Assembly: GCA_002747185.1 (NCBI GenBank)
Contig: PDTV01000005.1
Coordinates: 53,649 to 117,648 of the forward strand
Length of the DNA stretch: 64,000 nt
Reading direction: 5' to 3'
Source of the DNA: Candidatus Contendibacter odensensis
GTDB taxonomy: Bacteria > Pseudomonadota > Gammaproteobacteria > Competibacterales > Competibacteraceae
The translations under genes were made by a program, and so were the position numbers. Positions 1 to 9,043 of the stretch are shown piece after piece (the first letter of the stretch is position 1; each line of letters opens with the position of its first letter). The notes beneath the pieces were generated by a model that did not search any database, was not told where the DNA came from, and worked only from the letters and a program-made list of their open reading frames with translations.

Positions 1-1
1 T

Positions 2-1954
2 AGTCGGCCAATCGCACCCAGGCAAGCAACAAATAGTGCGGCTGAAGCTTACCAGCGTGGCGAATATCCCAAAGCCTTTGAAGAGTATATGATTTGGGCG
101 AATCGTGGTGATCCCAAGGCACAAGCTATTATCGGCATGATGTATTTGCGCGGTCAGGGGGTCAGTAAAAGCCAGTCCAGCGCGATTCAATGGCTCCGGA
201 AGGCGGCTTCACAAAATAATGCAGATGCCCAGTTTCAGCTGGGCATGATTTACAGTAATGATTCTGGTGGCGCTTCCAAAGCCTTGTTTTGGTTACGGGC
301 AGCAGCGGAGCAGGGCAATACCGAGGCGCAGTACATCCTCGGTTATAAGTATGCCCATGGCCAGGGGGCGGAGCAAGATGATCAGGAGGCGGCCGGCTGG
401 TATCAAAAGGCAGTGCAGCGAAATCATCCGAAGGCCCTGTTTGAGCTGGGGAATCTGTATGCCAGTGGGCGTGGGGTGTCACGAAATGATAAGACGGCTG
501 CCCGGTTGTATCGCAGAGCGGCTCAGCAAGGGCATGTTGATGCGCAGTTTAGCCTGGGTTCGATGTATGCGGCAGGTCGTGGGGTAGCCACCAACCACCG
601 GGAAGCCGTGCGCTGGTATCAAAAGGCGGCTGCAGGAGGCAATGCGGGTGCTCAATATAATCTGGCTGTTCGCTATTTGCTGGGTCGTGGGACGAAAGCG
701 GATACCGGAAGAGCATTCAGCTGGTTCCGTAAGGCGGCTGAGCAAGGGATAGCTCAGGCACAACTCAATCTAGGGCGTTTGTACCATGAGGGCAAGGGAG
801 TCGCCCGTAATGAGCGTGAGGCGGTACGTTGGTATCAAAAGGCGGCAGAACAGGATTTGCCGCTTGCTCAATATTATTTGGGGTTAATGTATCTTCAGGG
901 GCAAGGCAATTTGCCAAAGAATGAAAAGATTGCCTTGCAATGGTTCCGACGGGCGGCAGAAAGGAATCTGCCGGCAGCACAACTTGCATTGTCCAATAGC
1001 TACTTCAATGGCCGCGGGGTGATGCTGGATCAGGCTAAAGGATTAGTGTTTTTGCAGCAAGCCGCCAAAAGCGGAAGTGTGGAAGCCCAGTATCAATTAG
1101 CTGAGCGTTATCTTACTGGCAACGGTGTTGAGCGTGATAAGCAGCAGGGTATTGGCCTGCTACGCGAGGCGGCTGGGCGGAACTATATCAAAGCGCAGTA
1201 CCAGCTTGGTAACCTTTATGCTCGAGGGCTTGATACAGCCAATGAGCAGCGGGAGGCTGCTCATTGGTATCGCCGGGCAGCGGAACAGGGCCACGTGACC
1301 AGTCAAGCTTATCTTGCGGGTATGTATGTAACGGGTAAAGGTGTTTCACGTGATGATCGTCAGGCTTTCCACTGGTATCAGAAGGCGGCTGAAAAGGAAA
1401 ATGCCAAGGCACAATATAACCTTGGGGTGCTTTACGCGATGGGTCAAGGTGTTCCAAAGGATGAGCAGCAAGCGGTATTTTGGTATCGCAAGGCTGCCGA
1501 ACAAGGGGTGCCAGATGCGCAGTTTAATCTTGGCTTGATGTATGCTGACGGACAAGGCGGGTTGGCGCGAGATGAGCAGCAGGCAGTGGTCTGGTACAAG
1601 AAAGCAGCACAACAAGATTTGCCATTGGCACAGGTTATGCTGGGCGTTTTGTCTATGACCGGGCGTGGTGTGCCAGAGGATAGCCAACAGGCTTTTCAGT
1701 GGTTTGAGAAAGCCGCTGATAGTGGGTTACCGCTGGCACAATATGGGCTGGGCATGCTGTACAGTAAAGGCCTGGGTGTTGAGGAGGATTGGGTTAAAGC
1801 CTATTTATGGCTGGAGCTGGCGATGAGCAATGGTTACATCGGGGCAACACAGCCATTGGATTATGCGGCCAGTCGTTTGAGCGAAGCCGAGATGGAGGAA
1901 GCACGACAGCAAGCTCGTGAATGGCGTATGGCGCATATGCAATTGCTGGAGTAA
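2..1954 (+). CDS. Sel1-repeat (SLR/TPR-like) protein, 5' end outside window
   Basis: The frame is open from base 2 with no stop, so the gene begins left of the window; the first visible ATG (89) lies inside a repeat and is not the start. About 650 residues are visible. They are 16 consecutive Sel1-like units of about 36 residues, each of the form A-x-LG-x-MY-x2-G-x-GV-x2-D-x3-A-x2-WY-x-KAA-x-QG, followed by a short charged C-terminal cap ending near EARQQAREW. Sel1 repeats form alpha-alpha superhelices that act as protein-protein scaffolds, often in envelope, stress or signalling complexes. Units 9 and 10 are the most divergent. No signal peptide can be judged because the N-terminus is missing. 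The next gene is convergent. The family is certain; the cellular role is unknown. Confidence 0.9.
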   Translation, partial: SRPIAPRQATNSAAEAYQRGEYPKAFEEYMIWANRGDPKAQAIIGMMYLRGQGVSKSQSSAIQWLRKAASQNNADAQFQLGMIYSNDSGGASKALFWLRAAAEQGNTEAQYILGYKYAHGQGAEQDDQEAAGWYQKAVQRNHPKALFELGNLYASGRGVSRNDKTAARLYRRAAQQGHVDAQFSLGSMYAAGRGVATNHREAVRWYQKAAAGGNAGAQYNLAVRYLLGRGTKADTGRAFSWFRKAAEQGIAQAQLNLGRLYHEGKGVARNEREAVRWYQKAAEQDLPLAQYYLGLMYLQGQGNLPKNEKIALQWFRRAAERNLPAAQLALSNSYFNGRGVMLDQAKGLVFLQQAAKSGSVEAQYQLAERYLTGNGVERDKQQGIGLLREAAGRNYIKAQYQLGNLYARGLDTANEQREAAHWYRRAAEQGHVTSQAYLAGMYVTGKGVSRDDRQAFHWYQKAAEKENAKAQYNLGVLYAMGQGVPKDEQQAVFWYRKAAEQGVPDAQFNLGLMYADGQGGLARDEQQAVVWYKKAAQQDLPLAQVMLGVLSMTGRGVPEDSQQAFQWFEKAADSGLPLAQYGLGMLYSKGLGVEEDWVKAYLWLELAMSNGYIGATQPLDYAASRLSEAEMEEARQQAREWRMAHMQLLE

Positions 1955-2073
1955 TGCGGGTACCCAACAAGTGGCCAAAGTTTCCGAGGAGAGTTGTCAT
2001 CCTGTTGATTTATAACGGAGTGGAGCAGTTATATATAGGTGGTTTTGGGCAGGGTGGCAGTAACAAGCCCTAG

Positions 2074-2466
2074 TTAGTGGCTTTTGCGGTCAGGATCTAA
2101 CAAGTGATGACCGAGATCACGAATAAAATCCTCAATTCGTTCTGATTCGGCATGTAGTCGTGCATTGACCTGGGATAAGCCGCCTGCGAGTCGGTAACTG
2201 CGGGATAACAGCTCCTCCAGGTTATCCGTTTGCCATAACTGGTCTGAGTTGACTTCAGGGCCATTGTCACTTAGCGAAACGGCACACCATTCGGGTAAGC
2301 GATACAAGAGTACTGATTCGCGGTCATTTGCCAGACATAGGCTTACCCCAACTTCATACTTGCGCAATATAGCCACCACTTCTTCGAGACAGTGCTGCAT
2401 TTCTTCACTAGGCTTTTCGTTTGTTTGTAGAACTTCGCCCCCGTGCTTTTCGTTTATTCCGCTCAT
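2074..2466 (-). CDS. Small acidic protein of unknown function (130 aa)
   Basis: I do not recognise this protein. It is soluble-looking and acidic, with no signal peptide or membrane segment. An N-terminal helix (EEMQHCLEEVVAILRKYEVG) is followed by a beta-like stretch and a helical C-terminus containing ERIEDFIRDLGHHLLDPD. A very good Shine-Dalgarno (AGGAGGT) lies about 7 bases upstream of the ATG at 2466, which makes a real gene likely. It stands alone, convergent with the Sel1 gene and with nothing on its strand close upstream. The two cysteines are not in a metal motif. No function is proposed. Confidence 0.65.
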   Translation of the reverse strand: MSGINEKHGGEVLQTNEKPSEEMQHCLEEVVAILRKYEVGVSLCLANDRESVLLYRLPEWCAVSLSDNGPEVNSDQLWQTDNLEELLSRSYRLAGGLSQVNARLHAESERIEDFIRDLGHHLLDPDRKSH

Positions 2467-3517
2467 TGGGTTTTACCTCCTGTGATTGGGGTTCAGGTTT
2501 GTATCAAATGGAGGCATCTGCCATAAATAGTGGCAGTGCGGAGATTTGAATACGTAAGCCGATGCTTCACTTTGATGAACAACACCCCTTTTAAATAGCG
2601 CTAAGTGGCTTGCTTTGATAATGCGTTTCAATGTTTGGCGGTATCCGGTATGTTTTGCGTTACAACGTAACGTGCCCTGAAAGTTTCATCAATTTATCAA
2701 TGGTATGCCCTATCATTAAAAAACCGACGGCCTGTCGGTTTTTTAATGAGCATTTGTATCAAAAATGGTCGTTCACATACCGGTTAGCAAAAAGTTGTTT
2801 GGTATATTGAAAAAAGGGCTTTTTTACAAAAAACCCGGAGCCGTTAAGTTAAACCCAATAGTGTCAAATAGTTGGGAAGGTACTTTATGAGAGTGAATTG
2901 CCAGGGATAAGGGCGGTGTCTTGATACGTTCAGCGACAGCGCCTGAGCAATTCTGGCATCTCCAGCACCGAGAAATAAAAAGTGGGCATTTCTGCCAAAT
3001 GCAAGGCAGCATTTTAGCAAGATCTCGCCGAAATAAAATCTATTTTCCGATCATAACTCTAATGCCATGCCAAACTTTGGTAGTTTTGCGCATCCTTGCG
3101 GGTAAGTGCTGATAGCCGCCTCCATCGGGACAGCTTCCAGCAAAACGCCCTTTATTTGAGGTTGGAGATTGAGAGATCCTCAAGTTACGCAACGTTATCT
3201 GCCTCATGCGCAATTTCTTGCCCATAGGCTGGAGATGATAGCTCAGGGTAGGCTCGATATATGTACAGAAAAAATATGTACAGAAAAGCTCCACCGGTAA
3301 TAGTCTGATAGCCCTTCTTCCCCATACTGCTCAACAGGTAACCCTGTTTGATCGCCGTATAGAACGTCGAATATCTGCTGTTTTACCGCACCCCGTGTTG
3401 ATTCTTTCTGTTGCCGGCTGGTCACCCTCAACCGTTCAGCCTTGGGCGTTGCCAGCAATGAGGATGGCAACTTGCTTAATCCTTGTGATTGCTTTGGGCT
3501 GTAAATCCGGCTTGCTT
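2467..3517. other. Gene-poor intergenic stretch
   Basis: About 1 kb without a gene I can support. It holds a free-standing strong terminator (2714-2748), a short A6-GGGC-T6 hairpin near 2814-2829 and several short open frames on both strands with no ribosome binding site and no recognisable motif. The right end runs into an IS5-type fragment. The best reading is decayed mobile DNA plus possibly one small RNA gene upstream of the terminator. Confidence 0.5.
2714..2748. terminator. Perfect 15-bp stem, bidirectional rho-independent terminator
   Basis: CATTAAAAAACCGAC pairs perfectly with GTCGGTTTTTTAATG around a 5-base loop (GGCCT). A-tract and T-tract make it work in both directions. It is about 250 bp from the nearest gene start and has no gene leading directly into it on either strand. 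Confidence 0.85.
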
Positions 3518-3667
3518 GGATAGTGTCGCCAGGATGTAGAAATGTTTCTGGATCACGCTGTGGAGGATAGACGAAATGACAGCGCATCGATGACATGCCA
3601 TATCCGGTATGCTCCGGGTAGGATTAGAACCGCAGTTGTCGGGAAGTGCGGGCAAGGTGGGGCGACC
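3518..3667 (+). mobile_element. IS5-family left-end fragment (copy 1)
   Basis: This stretch matches the left part of the element at 55346-55721. It has GGATAGTGTCG (outer end), then CTGGATCACGC-TGTGGAGGATAGACGA, GCTCCGGGTA-GATTAGAACCGCA and GGGCAAGGTGGGGCGACCT. The last part reads as the transposase motif [15 protein letters not shown] and then stops. It touches the last codon of ssb, so only the first part of an insertion sequence remains. The identification rests on comparison with the better preserved copy. Confidence 0.6.
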
Positions 3668-4159
3668 TTAAAATGGAATGTCGTCATCAAATCCATTGTC
3701 CGCTGCTGGAGATGTTTGTGAGTGTGCAGGCATGGTATTATCCTGCGGAGGCGGTGTAGGCGCCGCTGAGGAAGCAGGCTCGGCTCCCGCAGGAGCAAAA
3801 GGCGCACTGCCGCCGGCGTTGCTGCGTCCACCTAACATCTTCATGTCGTTGGCAACAACCTCTGTAGTGTAACGATCCTGCCCCGTATTTTTGTCTTGCC
3901 ATTTGCGGGTTTGTAACCGCCCTTCGACAAATACTGACGAGCCTTTACGAAGATATTGACCAACAATCTCGGCGAGCGGACTAAAGAACACCACATTATG
4001 CCATTCAGTACGTTCCTGTTTTTCGCCGGTATTACGATCTTTCCAGGTTTCGTTGGTCGCAATTGTGGTATTGCTTACTGCCTTGCCACTAGGCATATAG
4101 CGTACTTCCGGATCTTTGCCCAGATTACCGATCAGGATGACTTTATTGACACTGGCCAT
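3668..4159 (-). CDS. ssb: Single-stranded DNA-binding protein SSB
   Basis: 163 residues from the ATG at 4159, chosen because AAGGAG lies upstream and the protein then begins [20 protein letters not shown], the usual SSB start; an upstream in-frame ATG at 4207 has no such support. The OB-fold core covers about residues 1-110, followed by a glycine/proline/alanine-rich flexible linker and the acidic tip DDDIPF, which binds partner proteins of replication and repair. SSB coats single-stranded DNA as a tetramer. It lies next to an MFS gene and uvrA, a common gammaproteobacterial arrangement. No LexA box of the CTGT-N8-ACAG kind was found in the upstream gap. Confidence 0.96.
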   Translation of the reverse strand: MASVNKVILIGNLGKDPEVRYMPSGKAVSNTTIATNETWKDRNTGEKQERTEWHNVVFFSPLAEIVGQYLRKGSSVFVEGRLQTRKWQDKNTGQDRYTTEVVANDMKMLGGRSNAGGSAPFAPAGAEPASSAAPTPPPQDNTMPAHSQTSPAADNGFDDDIPF

Positions 4160-4259
4160 GCTGGTTTTGCTCCTTAATGCAGGTTGATTCTGAGGGTTAT
4201 GGTTCAATCATGCCACAAGTTTGGTTTGAGTTCTCACGGATTAATCGGGGTGTAACCCT

Positions 4260-5636
4260 TTATGAGTGCGAAGTTTTACTGTGATAGCGATTTAGCAGGG
4301 CTGTTTCATCGAATAGGCGTTGATCCACTTTCAGATAGGCAACACCTTCGGTAGCGATGACTGCAGCTTCTTCAACACCGTTTACCTGGGTGAGCTGCCT
4401 TTCCAGGTCATGCACATCCGTTTCATTGCAGATACCTATGTTGAGCAGATAGTTACTGAGGTAACGGGGGGGAGCCATCGTGAACGTGATTGATAGCCAG
4501 ATGAGCGCACTGAGCGCAGCAAAAATGAAAATAGCCTGGATACCAAATGCGCTATACAATACGCCACCGAATGCACCACCTGTAAATGCACCGAAAAACT
4601 GGCTACTGGAATAAATTCCCATTGCTGTGCCCTTGGCCTCGGCGGGTGCTATTTTAGTGATCAGTGAGGGTAGCGTGGCTTCCAGTATATTAAAGCTGGT
4701 GAAGAAAGATAATAACAGTATTGCTGTACCCGGTATTGTGTCGTGTAAGCTCAGTAACCCGAGCTCAGTCAACATTATTGTAATAATCGCGCCTAGAAGC
4801 ACGGATTTGAAACAGTGATATTTCTCGGCCAGAATGACAAAGGGAATCATGAGTGCCATAGAGAGCAACAGCACAGGCAGGTAGATTTTCCAGTGTTGTT
4901 GTCCGGGTAATCCGGCATCTCGCAAAGCGAGTGGTACGGCGAGGAACGTTGCAGTTAACAGTAAATGCAGAGTAAAAATACCTAAATCAAGCCGTAGCAA
5001 TTGTCTATCGGACAGCACACGACTGAACTGCGAGGCGACAGGTTCAGCGTCGCGATGAGTCTGGCTAATAACCGGATCGGGTATTAGACGATATATAACG
5101 CCAATGCTAAGTAGTGCGAGTATACCTGTGAGCCAAAAAATGCCTGATACCCCTATCCAGTTATCCAGTAACGGCCCGAGTATCATTGCGATAGCAAATG
5201 AAAGTCCGATGGTGATACCGATTGTTGCCATTACCCTGATGCGATGCTGTTCACGGGTTAGATCAGCGGCTAGTGCCATAACTGCGGCTGATATGGCGCC
5301 GCTACCTTGCAGGGCCCGGCCAATGATTACACCATGGATTGAGTCAGCCATTGCTGCTACGAGACTACCAAGGCTAAAGATGATTAAACCCAGATAGATA
5401 ATACGTTTACGACCGTAGTGATCGGACAGGAAACCGAATGGAATCTGGAAGAGTGCCTGACTAAGGCCATAGATGCCAATAGCCAGCCCTATGAGTATCG
5501 GTGTATGGCCACGCAGGTGTTCTGCATATAGGGCAAATACTGGCAAGATCATGAATAGGCCCAACATGCGCAGTGAAAAGACACTCGCCAGCCAAAAGGC
5601 TGTCCAGCGTTCTTGTTTGTTCATTTCTTCATCCAT
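4260..5636 (-). CDS. yajR: MFS transporter with C-terminal ferredoxin-like domain (YajR type)
   Basis: 458 residues with 12 predicted membrane helices (about residues 12-395) and the MFS loop 2-3 signature GFLSDHYGRKR (residues about 68-78). After the last helix comes a soluble domain of about 60 residues (NIGICNETDVHDLERQLTQV...), matching the HMA-like YAM domain that sets YajR apart from other drug/H+ antiporters. The E. coli protein has nearly the same length (454). The substrate is not known. The start at 5636 is the first ATG; an internal ATG at 5624 (MNKQERW) is a possible alternative. It is divergent from uvrA and co-directional with ssb downstream. Confidence 0.85.
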   Translation of the reverse strand: MDEEMNKQERWTAFWLASVFSLRMLGLFMILPVFALYAEHLRGHTPILIGLAIGIYGLSQALFQIPFGFLSDHYGRKRIIYLGLIIFSLGSLVAAMADSIHGVIIGRALQGSGAISAAVMALAADLTREQHRIRVMATIGITIGLSFAIAMILGPLLDNWIGVSGIFWLTGILALLSIGVIYRLIPDPVISQTHRDAEPVASQFSRVLSDRQLLRLDLGIFTLHLLLTATFLAVPLALRDAGLPGQQHWKIYLPVLLLSMALMIPFVILAEKYHCFKSVLLGAIITIMLTELGLLSLHDTIPGTAILLLSFFTSFNILEATLPSLITKIAPAEAKGTAMGIYSSSQFFGAFTGGAFGGVLYSAFGIQAIFIFAALSALIWLSITFTMAPPRYLSNYLLNIGICNETDVHDLERQLTQVNGVEEAAVIATEGVAYLKVDQRLFDETALLNRYHSKTSHS

Positions 5637-5870
5637 TGAATCGCTTGCCTTCTTCTCGGTTTATCTCGCTCCAGAAAATGCCAGCTTTGCTGTTTTCTGG
5701 GTATAGCTATTTATTATTTTTGTGATGCTGTTCTAGTCTTGACCCTTTTCAAAAATAATTTTTGCTGAAGCTGATGTGCTTACAGGTTAGAGCTAATCGA
5801 AGTTTACATTGTCTCTCAATTGATACTTGTCATGGTTTTTTAAATAACGACTGCATTATTTTTAGCACGT

Positions 5871-8720
5871 ATGGATACTATTAAAATACGTGGTGCTCGT
5901 ACCCACAATCTACAAAATATCGATCTGGATTTACCCCGTGACCGGCTTATTGTCATTACTGGTCTATCTGGTTCCGGTAAGTCATCATTGGCTTTTGACA
6001 CGCTTTATGCCGAGGGTCAGCGTCGCTACGTTGAATCCTTGTCCGCCTATGCACGGCAATTTTTATCACTGATGGAAAAGCCGGATGTGGATCATATTGA
6101 AGGGTTATCACCGGCCATTTCCATCGAGCAAAAATCAACCTCGCATAATCCACGTTCCACAGTGGGAACCATTACCGAGATTTATGATTATATGCGGCTG
6201 CTATATGCGCGAGTCGGTATTCCGCGCTGTCCAGATCATGGCATTGATCTGGATGCACAAACCATTGATCAGATGGTTGATCAGGTGTTGTTGCTGCCAG
6301 AAGGTGAACGCATGCTGCTTCTTGCCCCAATCGTGAAAGAGCGTAAAGGTGAGCATATCAAACTACTGCAGGAATTGCGTGCCAAGGGTTTTGTTCGCGC
6401 CCGTATTGATGGTGAGGTGGTTGAGTTGGATAGCCCGCCATCGCTGGATTTACGACGTAAACACACCATTGAGGTTGTGGTAGATCGTTTCAAGGTTCGT
6501 GCGGATCTTGGATTGCGTCTGGCTGAATCGTTTGAAACGGCATTGCAATTAGCAGGGGGTATAGCGCGGGTCGCTTTTCTCGATGAACCAGAGCAAGCTG
6601 AACTGCTGTTTTCAGCCGGTTTTGCCTGTCCGGTATGCGGCTACAGCCTGAGCGAGCTGGAGCCGCGATTATTTTCCTTTAATAATCCAGTGGGCGCCTG
6701 TTCAGCCTGTGATGGTTTGGGTATCAATCAGTTTTTTGATACCGAGCGGGTCGTGGTGCATCCGCATCTTGGTTTGGCTAGAGGAGCAGTACGTGGCTGG
6801 GAACGGGATAACAGCTATTACTTCCAAATGATTCAATCGCTGGCGCGACATTATAAATTTGATGTGAATCAGCCTTTTCAGGCGTTACCGGAGCCTGTTC
6901 GCCAGGTGGTGCTCTATGGTAGTGGTAGCGAAGCGATTCGCTTTACATACACCAACAGCCAGGGTGAGATTCGACACCGTTATCACTCTTTTGAAGGTGT
7001 AATCCCCAATATGCAGCGCCGTTATCACGAAACTGAATCAAGTGCAGTACGTGATGAGCTGGCAAAATATCTTGGCAGTCAACCGTGCCCTTCCTGTCAG
7101 GGTGCACGTTTAAATCGTTCTGCTCGCCATGTTTTTGTGGCGGGGCACAGTTTGCCGGATATTGTGGCACTGCCTGTTGGTACAGCATGTGAATTTTTTG
7201 CACAGCTGGCATTACCAGGTCGGCGTGGTGAAATCGCTGCCAAGATCATTAAGGAAATCAGTGAACGTCTGGAATTTTTGGTTAATGTAGGACTGGATTA
7301 TCTAAATCTGGCACGCAGTGCCGATACCTTATCCGGCGGGGAAGCACAGCGTATTCGCTTGGCATCGCAAATTGGCGCGGGGCTGGTGGGTGTCATGTAT
7401 GTATTGGATGAACCCTCTATCGGCTTGCATCAGCGTGACAATGCCAGATTGCTGGCTAGTCTTTTACGATTGCGTGATCTTGGTAATACAGTGATAGTCG
7501 TTGAACATGATGAAGAAGCCATTCGTACTGCTGATCATGTGGTGGATATGGGACCAGGGGCAGGTGTTCATGGTGGACGGATCATTGCGCAGGGTATGCT
7601 GGAAGCAATAATGGCGCAGCCAGAATCATTGACAGGTGCTTATCTTAGTGGCCGACAACAAATTGCAGTACCACAGCAACGAACACCATCAAATCCACAG
7701 GAGCAATTACAGATTGTTAAAGCTTGTGGAAACAATCTGAAAAGTGTGACAGTCGATATTCCTGTCGGGTTGCTAACCTGCATTACGGGAGTTTCTGGTT
7801 CCGGTAAGTCCACATTGGTTAATGATACGCTGTATCGTTATGTTGCCCGTGATCTCAATAATGCCAATGAATCGCCCGCGCCTTGCGACGATTTACAAGG
7901 ATTAGAGTGGTTCGATAAAGTCGTCAATATCGACCAAAGCCCGATTGGGCGGACACCCCGATCTAATCCAGCGACCTATACGGGCTTATTTACACCGATC
8001 CGTGAGTTATTTGCGGGTTTGCCGGAATCTCGTTCACGAGGGTATGCAGCGGGTCGCTTTAGTTTTAATGTTAAAGGCGGGCGTTGTGAAGCCTGTCGTG
8101 GCGATGGTGTTATTCAGGTCGCTATGCATTTTCTACCCGATATTTATGTCCCCTGTGATGTGTGTAAGGGACAGCGTTATAATCGTGAGACGCTGGAAAT
8201 TCGCTACAAGGGGCGCAATATCCATGAAATACTGGAAATGACAGTAGAAGATGCGCTGGTTTTTTATCAGGCAATACCTATAGTGTCCCGCAAACTTCAG
8301 ACATTACAGAATGTGGGTTTGTCATACCTCAGGCTGGGACAGAATGCTACTACGCTATCCGGTGGTGAAGCACAGCGGGTCAAGTTGGCGCGAGAATTAT
8401 CCAAGCGGGATACAGGCCAGACATTGTATATTCTTGATGAGCCAACGACCGGACTCCATTTTCACGATATTGAACAATTACTTAAGGTTTTACATGAATT
8501 GCGGGATCGCGGGAATACCATTGTTGTGATTGAGCACAATCTGGATGTAATTAAAACAGCCGATTGGATCATCGACCTGGGGCCAGAGGGAGGTGATGGG
8601 GGTGGAGAGATTGTTGCGACAGGGGCGCCTGAACAGATTGCTGATCATCCCGGGAGCTATACAGGACGTTTTTTGGCGCCGCTATTAAAATCGGAGAATA
8701 GTTCGATAAGGGTGCAATAA
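5871..8720 (+). CDS. uvrA: Excinuclease ABC subunit A
   Basis: 949 residues, the usual length. UvrA is the damage-sensing ATPase of nucleotide excision repair; as a dimer it loads UvrB on damaged DNA. Two ABC units are seen: Walker [10 protein letters not shown] near residue 32 and GVSGSGKST near 640, and two LSGGEAQR signatures. Two zinc modules are intact: CPVC...CSAC in the first half and CEAC...CDVC in the second. The start is ATG 5871 ([17 protein letters not shown]), which aligns with the family. The 234-bp divergent region shared with the MFS gene shows no obvious LexA operator. The gene is followed by a perfect palindrome and an intergenic repeat, so it appears monocistronic. Confidence 0.97.
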   Translation: MDTIKIRGARTHNLQNIDLDLPRDRLIVITGLSGSGKSSLAFDTLYAEGQRRYVESLSAYARQFLSLMEKPDVDHIEGLSPAISIEQKSTSHNPRSTVGTITEIYDYMRLLYARVGIPRCPDHGIDLDAQTIDQMVDQVLLLPEGERMLLLAPIVKERKGEHIKLLQELRAKGFVRARIDGEVVELDSPPSLDLRRKHTIEVVVDRFKVRADLGLRLAESFETALQLAGGIARVAFLDEPEQAELLFSAGFACPVCGYSLSELEPRLFSFNNPVGACSACDGLGINQFFDTERVVVHPHLGLARGAVRGWERDNSYYFQMIQSLARHYKFDVNQPFQALPEPVRQVVLYGSGSEAIRFTYTNSQGEIRHRYHSFEGVIPNMQRRYHETESSAVRDELAKYLGSQPCPSCQGARLNRSARHVFVAGHSLPDIVALPVGTACEFFAQLALPGRRGEIAAKIIKEISERLEFLVNVGLDYLNLARSADTLSGGEAQRIRLASQIGAGLVGVMYVLDEPSIGLHQRDNARLLASLLRLRDLGNTVIVVEHDEEAIRTADHVVDMGPGAGVHGGRIIAQGMLEAIMAQPESLTGAYLSGRQQIAVPQQRTPSNPQEQLQIVKACGNNLKSVTVDIPVGLLTCITGVSGSGKSTLVNDTLYRYVARDLNNANESPAPCDDLQGLEWFDKVVNIDQSPIGRTPRSNPATYTGLFTPIRELFAGLPESRSRGYAAGRFSFNVKGGRCEACRGDGVIQVAMHFLPDIYVPCDVCKGQRYNRETLEIRYKGRNIHEILEMTVEDALVFYQAIPIVSRKLQTLQNVGLSYLRLGQNATTLSGGEAQRVKLARELSKRDTGQTLYILDEPTTGLHFHDIEQLLKVLHELRDRGNTIVVIEHNLDVIKTADWIIDLGPEGGDGGGEIVATGAPEQIADHPGSYTGRFLAPLLKSENSSIRVQ

Positions 8721-8863
8721 CTGTTCAGACTGGTGTAAATACTTCCTGATTAACCTCACATAATAGTAAAGTTTTCAGCCTGTTTTGCCGCGTCACCAGA
8801 TATTCCATTAGAGCCAGGTCCAGGCTCTCCCAAGGAGTCATGGGGGATGCTGTTCGTTGTATA

Positions 8864-8904
8864 GCGCAAACACTATAAATTGGAGCAATTTATAGTGTTT
8901 GCGC
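8864..8904. repeat. Perfect 19-bp palindrome downstream of uvrA
   Basis: GCGCAAACACTATAAATTG, a 3-base spacer (GAG), and its exact reverse complement. There is no T-run on either side, so it is not a classical terminator. It lies 143 bp after the uvrA stop and 15 bp before repeat copy A. It could be a protein-binding dyad, a 3' RNA stabiliser or the stem of a tiny mobile repeat. Confidence 0.7.
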
Positions 8905-8918
8905 ACTAAAACAGATGG

Positions 8919-8968
8919 ATATAGCGGAACCAATTAATCAAATTTAATTTTAATGGGTTCCGCTATAT
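8919..8968. repeat. Dispersed ATAGCGGAACC palindrome, copy A
   Basis: ATATAGCGGAACC at the left and GGTTCCGCTATAT at the right frame an AT-rich centre. It sits between the ends of uvrA (+) and rne (-). The same element occurs at 30109-30151, 37444-37487 and 53311-53357, always between genes. Confidence 0.8.
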
Positions 8969-9043
8969 TTCCTCGTCCATTCGTTGGTGATATTCCGCAC
9001 TTTAAATAGTGAACTGGAGAGATATAGATCGAGCACCTCGTCT

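Noticed and set aside
2824..3012. Minus-strand 62-residue open frame with CWRCQNC
   Set aside because: The cysteine spacing looks like a transposase zinc ribbon, but there is no ribosome binding site and nothing else in the frame fits a known transposase.
3175..3200. Third copy of the MITE end (AAGTTACGCAACG)
   Set aside because: Only nine bases match the terminal repeat and there is no partner end.
3243..3596. Minus-strand 117-residue open frame
   Set aside because: It overlaps the IS5 left-end fragment, has no ribosome binding site and no recognisable motif; probably chance.
5637..5870. LexA/SOS operator for uvrA
   Set aside because: CTGT occurs twice but is not followed at the right distance by ACAG.
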